Origin: an uncultured Oleispira sp.
GTDB taxonomy: Bacteria > Pseudomonadota > Gammaproteobacteria > Pseudomonadales > Oceanobacteraceae
DNA length: 64,000 nucleotides
NCBI GenBank assembly: GCA_913061415.1
Contig: CAJXUD010000001.1
Coordinates: forward strand, 248,001 to 312,000
Direction: 5' to 3'
The notes below the pieces were generated by a model. That model searched no databases. It had not been told where the DNA came from and saw only the letters and a list, made by a program, of their open reading frames with translations. Of this stretch, positions 14,614-24,319 are shown in pieces (position 1 is the first letter of the stretch; each line of letters starts with the position of its first letter). The position numbers and the translations under genes were made by a program.

Positions 14614-16719
14614 TTAGGCCTGAGCAAACTGCTCAGTATTTCCCATCCAGCGCTTAATGATGGCGTCAACGTGTTGAGGATGCTGAGCGACAAGTTGTTC
14701 GGCCATGGCTTTTACTTGTGGCAATAGGTGTCCATCACGCTCCAGATCCGCCACCGAAAGCTGTTGTAGCCCCGTTTGGCGTGTCCCTAACAATTCACCA
14801 GGGCCACGAATGAGCAGATCTTGTTCTGCAATATAGAAACCGTCTGTGCTTTCACGCATCACGCTTAATCGTTGTTTGCTGACCTCGCCCAATGGTGCTT
14901 GATAGAGTAAAACGCAGTGCGATTGCTGATTGCCTCGACCGACGCGGCCTCGCAGCTGGTGGAGCTGGGCCAAGCCTAAGCGCTCGGGGTTTTCAATGAT
15001 GATCAGGTTGGAATTTGGCACATCAACACCCACTTCAATGACCGTAGTCGCAACCAATAAATCCAATTCATGATTTTTAAAACGCTGCATGATGTCGACT
15101 TTTTCAGCCGCTTTCATGCGCCCGTGAATTAAGCCGATGCGCAGTTTAGGTAAAGCCTCGGTGAGCTGTTGTGCAGTGACTTCCGCTGCTTGGCACTGCA
15201 GGCTTTCACTTTCTTCAATCAAGGTACACACCCAATAGGCTTGCGTACCGCCTTGGCAGACTTCATTAATTCGCTGCACAATTTCCTGCCGCCTTTGATT
15301 GCTGATGACTAAGGTATTGATCGGAATACGCCCCTTGGGTAATTCATCAATGACCGATACATCCAGATCCGCGTAAGCACTCATGGCGAGTGTGCGCGGG
15401 ATCGGTGTAGCCGTCATGATCAGTTGGTGCGGCGCAAGCTCTTTGCATTTACCACGCAGAGCTAATCGTTGGTGCACACCAAAGCGATGCTGTTCATCAA
15501 TAATGGCCAGCCCTAGATTATGAAAATCAACATCATCCTGGAACAAGGCGTGGGTGCCGATGATGAGCTTGGCTTCACCGTTGGCTATGTCGGCGAGTAC
15601 TTTTTCTCGGGCTTTGCCTTTGACCTTACCGGTTAACCAGGCGATTTTTTTGCCTTCATTTTGTTCTTTAAATAACGGTTCAAACCATTGAGTGAAATTC
15701 AGCAGGTGCTGCTCGGCAAGAATCTCGGTAGGGGCCATGATCGCCACTTGATAACCTTCATCAACCATCGGCGCGGCGGTAAGTGCGGCGACTAACGTTT
15801 TGCCCGACCCTACATCCCCTTGCACCAACCGCAGCATTGGGTGAGGTTGATTGAGATCGAACTGAATTTCTTCCACGACACGCTTTTGGGCATCGGTAGG
15901 CGTGAAAGGCAGGCCATCGATAATTTTCTGTTGGCTCGGCCCCATAAATTGAATGTGAGGGGCTCGTTCTTGTTTTACTCTTAAGCGAGCACGGTGCATG
16001 GATAATTGATGGGCGAGTAACTCTTCTAAAATTAAGCGACGCTGACAAGGATGTTGACCGGCTTCAAGTTGCGCTAAGTTGGCTTCTGTTGGAGGCTGAT
16101 GCAGATACTGTAGGGCTTGAGCAAGTGACGGCAGTTGCCATTCTTGTAACCAGCTTGCGGGTAATAATTCGCGTAATTGAAATTTATCCGCCGCCAGCAT
16201 TTCTAATGCTTGGCTGATCATAGTGCGCAAACGACTTTGACTAATGCCTTCGGTTGCGGGATAGACCGGGGTTAGGTTTTCCTCTAAAACCTCGTCGCTA
16301 TTGGCTATGATCTGATATTCGGGGTGGTAAATTTCTAAACCGCTCGCACCACGACGGGCTTCGCCATAACAGCGGATTTCTGCTCCGTCAGCAAATTGAT
16401 TCTTTTGCGCGGCGGTAAAATGATAAAAACGCAGGCCAATACTGCCTGTTTGATCTTGAATGCGCACACTCAGGCTACGGCGCTTACCAAATAATATCTG
16501 GCTGCTACGCACAAAACCTTGCACGACGTAAGTCTGCTGAGGGTGCATAGTCGCAATGGGAGTAACACGGGTTCTGTCTTCGTAGCGAAAAGGCAGATGA
16601 AAGAGTAGGTTCACTAAATCGTGAATCCCCCAGTCAGCAAATTGCAGCGCCAGCTTTGGGCCTACGCCTTTTAACTGGGTCAGCGCTAAGTGTTTATCGA
16701 TTAAGGTTTTAGGAGGCAT
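14614..16719 (-). CDS. recG: ATP-dependent DNA helicase RecG
   Basis: A 701-residue branch-migration helicase that regresses stalled forks and processes Holliday junctions and R-loops. The wedge/OB domain spans about residues 60-160. It has Walker A GDVGSGKT near 303, the DEQH box followed by RFGVHQR near 406, TATPIPRTLAMS (motif III), and the C-terminal VATTVIEVGVDVPN and QLRGRVGRG motifs. The start ATG lies inside the end of oxyR (19-bp overlap), so the two are translationally coupled, as in Pseudomonas. Confidence 0.97.
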   Translation of the reverse strand: MPPKTLIDKHLALTQLKGVGPKLALQFADWGIHDLVNLLFHLPFRYEDRTRVTPIATMHPQQTYVVQGFVRSSQILFGKRRSLSVRIQDQTGSIGLRFYHFTAAQKNQFADGAEIRCYGEARRGASGLEIYHPEYQIIANSDEVLEENLTPVYPATEGISQSRLRTMISQALEMLAADKFQLRELLPASWLQEWQLPSLAQALQYLHQPPTEANLAQLEAGQHPCQRRLILEELLAHQLSMHRARLRVKQERAPHIQFMGPSQQKIIDGLPFTPTDAQKRVVEEIQFDLNQPHPMLRLVQGDVGSGKTLVAALTAAPMVDEGYQVAIMAPTEILAEQHLLNFTQWFEPLFKEQNEGKKIAWLTGKVKGKAREKVLADIANGEAKLIIGTHALFQDDVDFHNLGLAIIDEQHRFGVHQRLALRGKCKELAPHQLIMTATPIPRTLAMSAYADLDVSVIDELPKGRIPINTLVISNQRRQEIVQRINEVCQGGTQAYWVCTLIEESESLQCQAAEVTAQQLTEALPKLRIGLIHGRMKAAEKVDIMQRFKNHELDLLVATTVIEVGVDVPNSNLIIIENPERLGLAQLHQLRGRVGRGNQQSHCVLLYQAPLGEVSKQRLSVMRESTDGFYIAEQDLLIRGPGELLGTRQTGLQQLSVADLERDGHLLPQVKAMAEQLVAQHPQHVDAIIKRWMGNTEQFAQA

Positions 16720-17600
16720 TTACCAGCGGTATCCAATAATAGATCAATGGCTTGGCCCCTAGGGAAACTGGCGCGCCATGCCAGTGCTACGGTACGAGAA
16801 GGCGCCGGACTAGCAAACGGTCGGGTCGTAATGATTTTAGCATCGAGATTGCCGACGGCAGATTCGGGTAAGACCGTAATGCCTAATCCGGTTGCAACCA
16901 TGTATTTTAATGTTTCTAAGGAGCTGCCTTGGGTGACGCTGCCAACACTATTATTTCTCTGCTGAATGAGCGCAGGGCACAGCTCTAATACTTGATCGCG
17001 GAAGCAATGGCCTTCACCCAATAATAATAGATTGTGTTCCGTGAGCATGTCGGCCTGAATGGTATCGAGTTTGGCCAGCTCATGATCTTTTCTCATCACA
17101 ACGACAAACGATTCGTCATATAGCGGACGGGTCATTACATCGGGTTCAGTGAAGGGCAGTGCAACGATGATCGCATCCAGCTCGCCATCTCTTAATTGAC
17201 GTCGAAGTACGGCGGTATAGCTCTCTTCAATGAAGAGTGACATTTGCGGTGCTTGCTGATGAACTTGCGGCACAAGGTGAGGAAAGAGATAAGGACCAAT
17301 GGTAAAAATAGCGCCGACTTTTAGCGGGCTACTTAGTGGGTCTTTGCCTGTTTCCGCCAGTTCTTTCAGTATTCGAGCTTCAGCCAAAACCTTTTCGGCC
17401 TGCTGAATAATTTCTTCCCCTAACGGGGTTGGGCTAACGCTGCTTTTGCTGCGTTCAAAGATAGCAACGCTCAATTCGCCTTCTAACTTTTTTACCGCTA
17501 CGCTCAAAGTAGGTTGGCTAACAAAACACTTCTCTGCTGCACGCCCAAAATGGCGTTCCTTAGAGAGAGTTACTATGTAGCGTAATTCGGTTAAAGTCAT
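16701..17600 (-). CDS. oxyR: Hydrogen peroxide sensing regulator OxyR
   Basis: A 299-residue LysR-type regulator. The N-terminal winged helix includes RHFGRAAEKCFVSQPTLSVAVKKLE. The redox cysteines are at residues 199 and 208 (GHCFRDQVLELC), the same numbers as in E. coli OxyR, and form a disulfide upon oxidation by peroxide. The last third has the TLKYMVATGLGITVLPESA signature. It should activate catalase, peroxiredoxin and related genes. It overlaps recG downstream. The gene is divergent from an epimerase-like gene across a 169-bp gap. Confidence 0.96.
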   Translation of the reverse strand: MTLTELRYIVTLSKERHFGRAAEKCFVSQPTLSVAVKKLEGELSVAIFERSKSSVSPTPLGEEIIQQAEKVLAEARILKELAETGKDPLSSPLKVGAIFTIGPYLFPHLVPQVHQQAPQMSLFIEESYTAVLRRQLRDGELDAIIVALPFTEPDVMTRPLYDESFVVVMRKDHELAKLDTIQADMLTEHNLLLLGEGHCFRDQVLELCPALIQQRNNSVGSVTQGSSLETLKYMVATGLGITVLPESAVGNLDAKIITTRPFASPAPSRTVALAWRASFPRGQAIDLLLDTAGKCLLKP

Positions 17601-17769
17601 AATGCCTCGAGAATGCTATTAGGTGTGTGAGCAAGCCGTTTAACCAGAATGCTGAATTAGGCACACTTAATGAAAATTTATGTATCGATTTATATTAACT
17701 ATTGCTATAACGAATGGAAAGCCTACATTCAACTAAACTGAGTATAAGTAGAATAATAAGGAGCTGGAA

Positions 17770-18624
17770 ATGGCGCGAATATTAGTCGTCGGTGCGGGTG
17801 ATATCGGTGGTCAGTTGGCTATTAAATTGGTGAAGTCTGGTCATCAGGTCTGGGGTTTACGCAGATCTAACAAGCCCATTGGAGAAGGTGTTATTACGGT
17901 AGTGGGTGATGTTTCTGATGCAGAAACGTTATTAGGCATTCCCAGTAATATCGATATCTTGTTATATAGCGTTGCCTCACCCGAGTTCTCTGAAGAAGGC
18001 TACCATCGCTATTATTTTAGTGGTATTCAGCATGTATTGAATGCGTTAAAAGCTCAGGGCCATAAACCTAAACATGCATTTTTTACGTCGAGCACCAGTG
18101 TTTATCATCAAATGGACGCGTCTTGGGTGGATGAGAATAGCCCAACAGAGCCGACCAGCTTTGCCGGTAAAGAATTGCTGATGGCTGAGAAAGCGCTAGC
18201 GGATGGTTATATTCCTGCTACCTCTGTCCGCTTCCCTGGGATTTATGGACCGGGCCGCAATCGGATGATCGAGCAGGCGCGCCAAGGCGGTCATTGTGAC
18301 CCAACTCCAGAGGTGTGGACTAACCGAATTCATCGTGACGATTGTGTTGGTGTGCTTCAATTCCTAATCGAGAAAGTGCTTGCGGGAGAAGCTATCGAAG
18401 ACATTTACCTAGCGTGTGATTCTCAGCCAGCGACCTTGTTCGACATTCTAGAATGGATGAAAGATAGAATAGGCGACGTTGAACCAGATTATGAATTACC
18501 TGAAGCGACACGCCGCGCCAACCGTCGCTGCAGTAATAAGCGCTTAATTGAAGCGGGCTATCGCTTTAAGTTTAATCATTATCAGGAAGGCTATGAGTTT
18601 ATGTTGAAAGCTCAGGGGCTATAA
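17770..18624 (+). CDS. NAD(P)-dependent epimerase/SDR-like protein (YeeZ type)
   Basis: A 284-residue atypical extended SDR. The Rossmann motif ILVVGAGDIGGQLA is at residues 4-17. The usual catalytic YxxxK is replaced: SSTSVYHQMDASWVDENSP follows the serine strand, and the region TSFAGKELLMAEKAL supplies a lysine only. PATSVRFPGIYGPGR and NRIHRDDCVGVL are family signatures of YeeZ-like proteins. It probably binds NAD(P) with an unknown substrate. It is divergent from oxyR, so regulation by OxyR from the shared gap is possible. Confidence 0.8.
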   Translation: MARILVVGAGDIGGQLAIKLVKSGHQVWGLRRSNKPIGEGVITVVGDVSDAETLLGIPSNIDILLYSVASPEFSEEGYHRYYFSGIQHVLNALKAQGHKPKHAFFTSSTSVYHQMDASWVDENSPTEPTSFAGKELLMAEKALADGYIPATSVRFPGIYGPGRNRMIEQARQGGHCDPTPEVWTNRIHRDDCVGVLQFLIEKVLAGEAIEDIYLACDSQPATLFDILEWMKDRIGDVEPDYELPEATRRANRRCSNKRLIEAGYRFKFNHYQEGYEFMLKAQGL

Positions 18625-18691
18625 ATCGAGTATTAAAGAAGTGATCTCTTAAAAAAGTGCGCTCTTAAAGGAATAAGCGTTTAAAACGAAT

Positions 18692-18732
18692 AACGGGTAA
18701 TCGTCTTTATCGAGAGCAGACGATTACCCGTT
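18692..18732. terminator. Long hairpin between convergent genes, no T tract
   Basis: AACGGGTAATCGTCT (18692-18706) and AGACGATTACCCGTT (18718-18732) form a perfect 15-bp stem with an 11-nt loop. It lies between the ends of the epimerase gene and ridA. The lack of a following T run makes a classical terminator uncertain. Confidence 0.5.
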
Positions 18733-18767
18733 GGATCTAGCAGAATTTCAGATTAATTAGAGTGCGC

Positions 18768-19151
18768 TTAATCTAATTCTAAAACCCCATCCATCTCTAC
18801 TTCGGCGTCTTTTGGCAACTGTGAAACACCAATCGCAGCACGGGCTGGATAAGGCTGCTCAAAGTATTCAGCCATTACGCGGTTAACGGTGGCGAAGTTA
18901 CCGAGGTCGGTTAAGAAAATATTCAATTTAACAATATCTTGTAACTTGCCGCCAGCCGCTTCGCAAACCGCGGTTAGATTTTCAAATACACGACGAATTT
19001 GTGCTTCAATATCGCCTTCTACCATTTCCATCGTTTCTGGCTCTAAAGGAATCTGACCAGAAAGGTAGACAGTATTATTAACTTTAACCGCTTGTGAATA
19101 AGTACCAATGGCTTGCGGTGCTTTGTCGGTATTGATGATGGTTTTGGCCAT
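18768..19151 (-). CDS. ridA: 2-iminobutanoate/2-iminopropanoate deaminase RidA
   Basis: A 127-residue trimeric enzyme that hydrolyses reactive imines released by PLP enzymes such as threonine dehydratase. It has [21 protein letters not shown] near the N-terminus, the substrate-binding Arg at residue 104 in [13 protein letters not shown], and the C-terminal Glu-rich [10 protein letters not shown]. It lies 27 bp downstream of spoT on the same strand, as in Pseudomonas and E. coli relatives. Confidence 0.95.
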   Translation of the reverse strand: MAKTIINTDKAPQAIGTYSQAVKVNNTVYLSGQIPLEPETMEMVEGDIEAQIRRVFENLTAVCEAAGGKLQDIVKLNIFLTDLGNFATVNRVMAEYFEQPYPARAAIGVSQLPKDAEVEMDGVLELD

Positions 19152-19178
19152 GACAAATCTTTCCTTACTTAATAATGT

Positions 19179-21320
19179 TTAATTTTTTATACGTACAATC
19201 TTATTGATGCCACGAATATTACGCAGACGACGAATCACTCGTGCAAGGTGTTTACGACCTTGCACGCTCAGTTGAATCTGAGTAACACTTAACTGAGCAT
19301 CTCGGTCTTCAACGCTAATGCCTTCAATATTGGCATCCGCTTGAGTAACCGCCGCGGCTAATTCTGCAACAATTCCTTTGCGATTTTCTAGATACAAACG
19401 CAGATCAACCGAGAACTCACTATCGATGTCTTTATCCCAGCTAAGAATGACGCACTTCTCTGGATTACCTCGTACATCCTGCACGTTTTTACAGGTTTCG
19501 GTATGAATCACTAAGCCACGACCTGAACTGGCGTTACCCAAAATAGGATCGCCAGGAATAGGGCTGCAGCACTTAGCAAAATTAACGACCAAGCCTTCAG
19601 TGCCTTTAATGGCAAGAGGGGCATCGTCGTTCATTTCTTCTAGGTCGATATCAGTATCTTTGGCGACTAATAAACGGCGCGCAACAAGCGAGGCCATACG
19701 ATTGCCTAAACCAATATCTTCGGTAATATCTTCGAGTATCTCGAATCCTGTTTCTGCTAAAACGCGATCAATAGATTCTTGCTCGATATCATCCAACGAT
19801 TTACCCAAAGACCCCAGTGCTTTTTGCAACAGGCGCTCACCTAAGGATACGGATTCAGAGCGACGCTGGCTCTTAAGGAAGTGACGGATGTTCGAGCGTG
19901 CTTTACCGGTAACCACAAAGCCAAGCCACGCGGGGTTTGGCTGTGCACCAGGAGCGGTGACGATTTGTATTGTTTGGCCGTTCTGCAATTTAGTACTGAG
20001 CGGCGCTAGCTGACGATCAATACGACAGGCAATACAAGAATTCCCTACATCGGTATGAATGGCATACGCGAAGTCGACAGTTGTCGAGCCTTTTGGCAGT
20101 TCGAAAATACGACCTTTTGGAGAGAATACATAAATTTCATCAGGGAATAGATCGACTTTAACATGCTCGATAAATTCAATGGGGCTGCCCGCGCTTTGTT
20201 GCAGTTCGAGTAAGTTTTGAACCCACTGCTGAGCACGCTGACTGCCGCTGGTATTCGTTGCCGTATCACCAAAGGAGTCGCTAGAGCTCTCTGATTTATA
20301 GAGCCAGTGAGAGGCAATACCATGCTTGGCCATTGCGTCCATTTCTTCTGTGCGAATTTGAATCTCAATGGGTACACCACTAATACCAATCAGCGTCGTA
20401 TGAAGCGATTGATAGCCATTGGTTTTGGGAATGGCAATATAGTCTTTAAAACGCCCAGGAATCGGCTTATAGAGATTATGCACTGCGCCTAATACGCGAT
20501 AGCACATGTCGACCGATTCGACGACGATGCGAAAGCCATAGACGTCGAGAATGTCGTTAAGAGATTTACGCTGCACTTTCATCTTGGTGTAGATGCTGAA
20601 CATGTGCTTTTCGCGACCCAGTACACGGCTTGGAAGATTTTCTTCCTTTAAGCGAGTGCGGAGGGACTTTGCAATTTTATCCACAAGTTCTTTACGATTG
20701 CCGCGCGCATTGGTCACAGCTTTGCGAATCAAGCCGGAGCGCATCGGATACATGGCATCAAAACAGAGTTCTTCCATTTCAACACGCACGCTATTTAAGC
20801 CCAAGCGGTGTGCAACGGGGGCATAAATATCTAGGGTTTCGCGGCCAATACGGCGGCGCTTATCAGGACGTAAAGCACCCAAGGTGCGCAAATTATGTAA
20901 GCGGTCGGCCAGTTTAACCAGCATAACGCGAATGTCTTTTGCCATCGCCAGAACCATCTTTTGAAAGTTCTCGGCTTGCTGTTCTTCTTTACTCTCAAAC
21001 TTAATGTGCGTGAGCTTACTCACACCATCCACTAATTCGGTAACGACATCACCAAATTGTTCCGCTAAGGCGATTTTGGGAATCCCCGTATCTTCGATAA
21101 CGTCGTGTAGCATCGCGGCCATAAGGCTTTGGTGATCAAGGCGCATGTCGGCCAGAATATTGGCAACGGCTAAAGGATGGATGATATAAGGTTCGCCACT
21201 GCGACGGCGTTGGCCTGTGTGGGCTTGTTCAGCATAAAAGTAGGCGCGACGCACCAGCTGAATTTGTTCGGTAGATAGGTAGGTAGAAAGTCGATCAGAT
21301 AAGGCGTCTATAGTTGGCAC
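19179..21320 (-). CDS. spoT: Bifunctional (p)ppGpp synthetase/hydrolase SpoT
   Basis: A 713-residue stringent-response enzyme. The HD hydrolase domain (about residues 20-180) carries RRRSGEPYIIHPLAVA and HDVIEDT near residue 70, both needed for ppGpp breakdown. The synthetase domain (about 240-350) contains YRVLGAVHNLYKPIPGRFKD, IPKTNGYQSLHT and EIQIRT. A TGS domain (about 385-450) begins DEIYVFSPKGRIFELPKGST, and an ACT domain ends the protein. It belongs to the gmk-rpoZ-spoT-ridA run, the usual gammaproteobacterial order. Intact HD residues argue for SpoT rather than RelA. Confidence 0.97.
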   Translation of the reverse strand: MPTIDALSDRLSTYLSTEQIQLVRRAYFYAEQAHTGQRRRSGEPYIIHPLAVANILADMRLDHQSLMAAMLHDVIEDTGIPKIALAEQFGDVVTELVDGVSKLTHIKFESKEEQQAENFQKMVLAMAKDIRVMLVKLADRLHNLRTLGALRPDKRRRIGRETLDIYAPVAHRLGLNSVRVEMEELCFDAMYPMRSGLIRKAVTNARGNRKELVDKIAKSLRTRLKEENLPSRVLGREKHMFSIYTKMKVQRKSLNDILDVYGFRIVVESVDMCYRVLGAVHNLYKPIPGRFKDYIAIPKTNGYQSLHTTLIGISGVPIEIQIRTEEMDAMAKHGIASHWLYKSESSSDSFGDTATNTSGSQRAQQWVQNLLELQQSAGSPIEFIEHVKVDLFPDEIYVFSPKGRIFELPKGSTTVDFAYAIHTDVGNSCIACRIDRQLAPLSTKLQNGQTIQIVTAPGAQPNPAWLGFVVTGKARSNIRHFLKSQRRSESVSLGERLLQKALGSLGKSLDDIEQESIDRVLAETGFEILEDITEDIGLGNRMASLVARRLLVAKDTDIDLEEMNDDAPLAIKGTEGLVVNFAKCCSPIPGDPILGNASSGRGLVIHTETCKNVQDVRGNPEKCVILSWDKDIDSEFSVDLRLYLENRKGIVAELAAAVTQADANIEGISVEDRDAQLSVTQIQLSVQGRKHLARVIRRLRNIRGINKIVRIKN

Positions 21321-21392
21321 GGCTCAGCCCTGAAATGGTGAATTTCAAACCGAGCAGGCGAGATGCCTAAGCTCGGTTTGTGAAGGCGAGAA

Positions 21393-21614
21393 TTACTCTG
21401 CGTCTTCAGCTTCTTGTGCGTCCATACCCTTAGTAGAGATAAGGCCAGCTGCGATTTCACGCAAAGCGATTACCGTTGGCTTATCACCTTCAATAGGCAC
21501 TAATGGTTCAGCACCTTGCACAGCAATTTGGCGAGCACGCTTAGTGGCCAACATGACCAATTCAAAACGGTTATCAACGTTTTCTAGACAATCTTCAACG
21601 GTTACGCGAGCCAT
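21393..21614 (-). CDS. rpoZ: RNA polymerase omega subunit
   Basis: 73 residues. [30 protein letters not shown] is the diagnostic N-terminus of omega, which wraps the beta-prime C-terminus and forms part of a ppGpp site. It ends with a variable acidic tail. It lies between gmk and spoT in the same orientation; the 136-bp gap to gmk leaves room for its own promoter. Confidence 0.97.
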   Translation of the reverse strand: MARVTVEDCLENVDNRFELVMLATKRARQIAVQGAEPLVPIEGDKPTVIALREIAAGLISTKGMDAQEAEDAE

Positions 21615-21750
21615 GAATTAACTTCCTGCGGGTTACAAAATTTGGGTTCGTTGTCTGAGTATTTCACTCATCGACAATGATGACCCTGTAGTTTAGCGAA
21701 TACAGCGCCATGATTGAAGCAATACTCGAGAGTATTTGGTTATTTTTTGG

Positions 21751-22374
21751 CTAATTAAGCAAATTTGCTAATAACGACTGCTGTTTTTGGCTTTGAACTG
21801 CCGTTCTTTGGCGGCGAGCAATCACAATTGAGCGTAATTCTTGCAGGGCTGTATCAAAATCATCATTAATGATGAGGTAGTTGAATTCGCCATAGTGGCT
21901 CATTTCACTAACAGCATCTTGCATGCGACGATCGATGATCTCTTGAGAATCGGTGCCTCGACCGGTTAAGCGCTTAAGCAGTTCTTCGCGGCTAGGAGGA
22001 AGAATAAAAACACTGACCATATGTGGCATTTGCTGGCGAATCTGTTGAGCGCCTTGCCAATCGATTTCTAAAATTACATCGCGACCTGCTTCTAGCTCTT
22101 GCTCAACCCAAATTTGCGAGGTGCCGTAGAAGTTATCAAATACTTGCGCGTGTTCTAAAAAAGCACTCTGATCGATTAAGCCTTTAAAGGTATCTTGGCT
22201 GACAAAGTTATAGTCTTTGCCGTTTACTTCGCCATCGCGAGGCGCGCGAGTCGTGTGAGAAACCGAAACACCGATATCGATTGTTTGCTCTAACAGAGCT
22301 TTGACGAGCGTCGTTTTACCAGCGCCAGAAGGGGCGGAGAAAACATAAAGAGTACCGTTAGAAGTATTTTGCAT
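21751..22374 (-). CDS. gmk: Guanylate kinase
   Basis: A 207-residue kinase that converts GMP to GDP, feeding GTP and thus (p)ppGpp synthesis. The P-loop [13 protein letters not shown] is at residues 12-24. The GMP-binding [19 protein letters not shown] and the [15 protein letters not shown] strand are conserved, as is [17 protein letters not shown] near residue 140. It is first in the gmk-rpoZ-spoT-ridA run and divergent from rph across a 238-bp gap. Confidence 0.97.
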   Translation of the reverse strand: MQNTSNGTLYVFSAPSGAGKTTLVKALLEQTIDIGVSVSHTTRAPRDGEVNGKDYNFVSQDTFKGLIDQSAFLEHAQVFDNFYGTSQIWVEQELEAGRDVILEIDWQGAQQIRQQMPHMVSVFILPPSREELLKRLTGRGTDSQEIIDRRMQDAVSEMSHYGEFNYLIINDDFDTALQELRSIVIARRQRTAVQSQKQQSLLANLLN

Positions 22375-22612
22375 GGGAATCTCAAATCTTGTGCGAATAT
22401 CATTAGTTAAGACTATTTTAACCTGTAAGTTAATCGGTAACTACCGCCGCTCGGATGTGGACTGATAAAAGCCTATGGCAAATGAACGGGAAAGGGTCTG
22501 AAATAGCCTTAATCAGTACGACTAATCACAACGAATCGCAACTATAGTAGAAATATATCAGTATAATGCGCGGCTTTATTATAGTTAGATCGATTTTTTT
22601 GGAGAACGTTAT

Positions 22613-23329
22613 ATGAGACCGAGTGGCCGCCAGGTAAATGAATTGCGTGAAGTTCGCATTACTCGAAATTTCACCAAGCACGCAGAAGGCTCGGTATTGG
22701 TTGAATTTGGCGATACAAAAGTAATTTGTACTGCCAGCGTCGATAAAGGCGTCCCCCGTTTTATGCGGGGCGAAGGTAAAGGTTGGGTTTCGGCTGAATA
22801 TGGCATGCTGCCGCGATCTACGGGTAATCGTATGGTTCGTGAAGCGGCAAAAGGAAAGCAGACCGGACGTACCGTTGAAATTTCTCGCTTAATCGCACGC
22901 TGCTTGCGCGCGGCGGTTGATATGAAAGCCTTGGGTGAATATACCATTCAACTTGACTGTGATGTAATTCAGGCTGATGGCGGTACACGTACGGCGGCGA
23001 TTACCGGAGCATTTGTTGCGTTGCAGGACGCTATTACGGGTTTGATGGAGGCTGGAAAGGTTAAAAAGGACCCGATCAAAAGCCCTATTGCAGCAGTCTC
23101 TGTGGGGATTTATAAAGGTACTGCGGTATTAGATTTGGATTACGCCGAAGACTCAGTCGCCGAAACCGATTTAAATGTCATCATGACAGCGGCGGGTGGC
23201 TTTGTAGAGATTCAGGGCACGGCTGAGCAAGAAGCGTTTTCACCAGAAGAGCTGGCGGCAATGCTAGCGTTGGCTAAAGAAGGCATTATGGGCTTGTGTG
23301 AAAAACAACAGCAAGCGCTAACCGCTTAA
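22613..23329 (+). CDS. rph: RNase PH
   Basis: A 238-residue 3'-5' phosphorolytic exoribonuclease that trims tRNA 3' ends. [37 protein letters not shown] is the family N-terminus (a hexameric ring enzyme). Further signatures are [21 protein letters not shown], with phosphate-binding Arg residues, and [21 protein letters not shown]. It ends in a strong bidirectional terminator shared with the convergent crc gene. Confidence 0.97.
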   Translation: MRPSGRQVNELREVRITRNFTKHAEGSVLVEFGDTKVICTASVDKGVPRFMRGEGKGWVSAEYGMLPRSTGNRMVREAAKGKQTGRTVEISRLIARCLRAAVDMKALGEYTIQLDCDVIQADGGTRTAAITGAFVALQDAITGLMEAGKVKKDPIKSPIAAVSVGIYKGTAVLDLDYAEDSVAETDLNVIMTAAGGFVEIQGTAEQEAFSPEELAAMLALAKEGIMGLCEKQQQALTA

Positions 23330-23358
23330 GCCAACACTGTTCTGAGTGTAGCAATACA

Positions 23359-23394
23359 AAAAAGCCCAAGTCAGTGAACTGGCTTGGGCTTTTT
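23359..23394. terminator. Bidirectional Rho-independent terminator between rph and crc
   Basis: The stem begins AAAAAGCCCAAG (23359-23370) and ends CTTGGGCTTTTT (23383-23394). An inner CAG-TGAA-CTG extension gives about 16 pairs. The A run on the left and T run on the right let it work for both convergent genes. Confidence 0.93.
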
Positions 23395-23428
23395 GTCGAC
23401 ATGTAATAAGGGCTTTTTTCAGTAAGTC

Positions 23429-24202
23429 TTATTCATCATCAAATTCATATTCCACAAGTACCGGTGCATGGCTGCTAAATACTTGGTTCTTAAGAATTTT
23501 GGATTCCACCACAAACTGGCGTAAATCCGGTGTACAGATCTGGTAGTCAAAGCGGAAGCCTTCGCTATTGCGACGGCGTGCTTCTTCGTTTGGCCAGTAG
23601 GTGAATTGATTCTCACCAAAGTTCGCTTCACGAAATGCATCGACAAAGCCAACCGGACCAAATACCTGATCTAAAAATGCGCGCTCTTCCAATAAGAAGC
23701 CTGACTCATCTTGCTGCTGTCGCCAGTTGGCCACATCGATGGTCTTATGAGCCACTTCAAAATTACCACAAAAGATAAAATCACGACGCTTGCGACGTGT
23801 CTTCTTAAGGTGGTTTAAAAACTCTTGCTGGAAGGCAAGCTTATCTTCTAGGCTATGAAACGCATCTTCTTTAGGAAAGAGAATGCTCCCGATGCTGACA
23901 TGTTCAAAGTCTGCTTGAATATAGCGACCTTGAAAATCGCACCCAGGAAAGCCTAGCCCTGTCATAATTGCTTTTGGCAATTCACGGGTATAGATAGCGA
24001 CGCCTGAATAATCGTCGGTTTCCCCTTCAAAGAAATATCCATTATATCCATCAGGATACAATACGCTGTCAGGCAGCTTATATTCTCTGTCTAGGGTGTT
24101 TTGGATGCACACAACATCCGCTTGCTCTTCATTCAGCCATTCGAAGAGCCCTTGTTCGGCGGCCTTTTTTAAGCCGTCAACGTGTAGGCTGATGATCCTC
24201 AT
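23429..24202 (-). CDS. crc: Catabolite repression control protein Crc (inactive ExoIII-fold)
   Basis: A 257-residue protein of the exonuclease III/EEP fold in which metal and catalytic residues are replaced. Compared with E. coli ExoIII: N7 is H7, the metal Glu (QET) is N35, the GDMN pair is N147 and E149, and D258 of the SDHAP motif is S244. D219 and H245 remain. This loss, MRIISLHVDG at the start, KKTRRKRRDFIFCG near residue 133, GFRFDYQICTPDLRQFV and the position divergent from pyrE all match Crc. In Pseudomonas, Crc helps Hfq repress translation of less-preferred carbon pathways. The start at 24202 has AGGA seven bases upstream; an open frame continues to 24301 but would overlap the pyrE start region. 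Confidence 0.88.
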   Translation of the reverse strand: MRIISLHVDGLKKAAEQGLFEWLNEEQADVVCIQNTLDREYKLPDSVLYPDGYNGYFFEGETDDYSGVAIYTRELPKAIMTGLGFPGCDFQGRYIQADFEHVSIGSILFPKEDAFHSLEDKLAFQQEFLNHLKKTRRKRRDFIFCGNFEVAHKTIDVANWRQQQDESGFLLEERAFLDQVFGPVGFVDAFREANFGENQFTYWPNEEARRRNSEGFRFDYQICTPDLRQFVVESKILKNQVFSSHAPVLVEYEFDDE

Positions 24203-24319
24203 ACATGGTTCCTGCATACTGAAGAGTGTATGATACCTGATCCTAGGGGATCTAGGGTAACTTCTGGTTAGGATTCTTTGTTGCTGAAACCAGAACAGCA
24301 ATTTTTATTAGGGCTTATT

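Noticed and set aside
23429-24301. Exonuclease III (XthA) for the gene left of pyrE
   Set aside because: Several metal and catalytic positions are changed and the gene order is that of crc.
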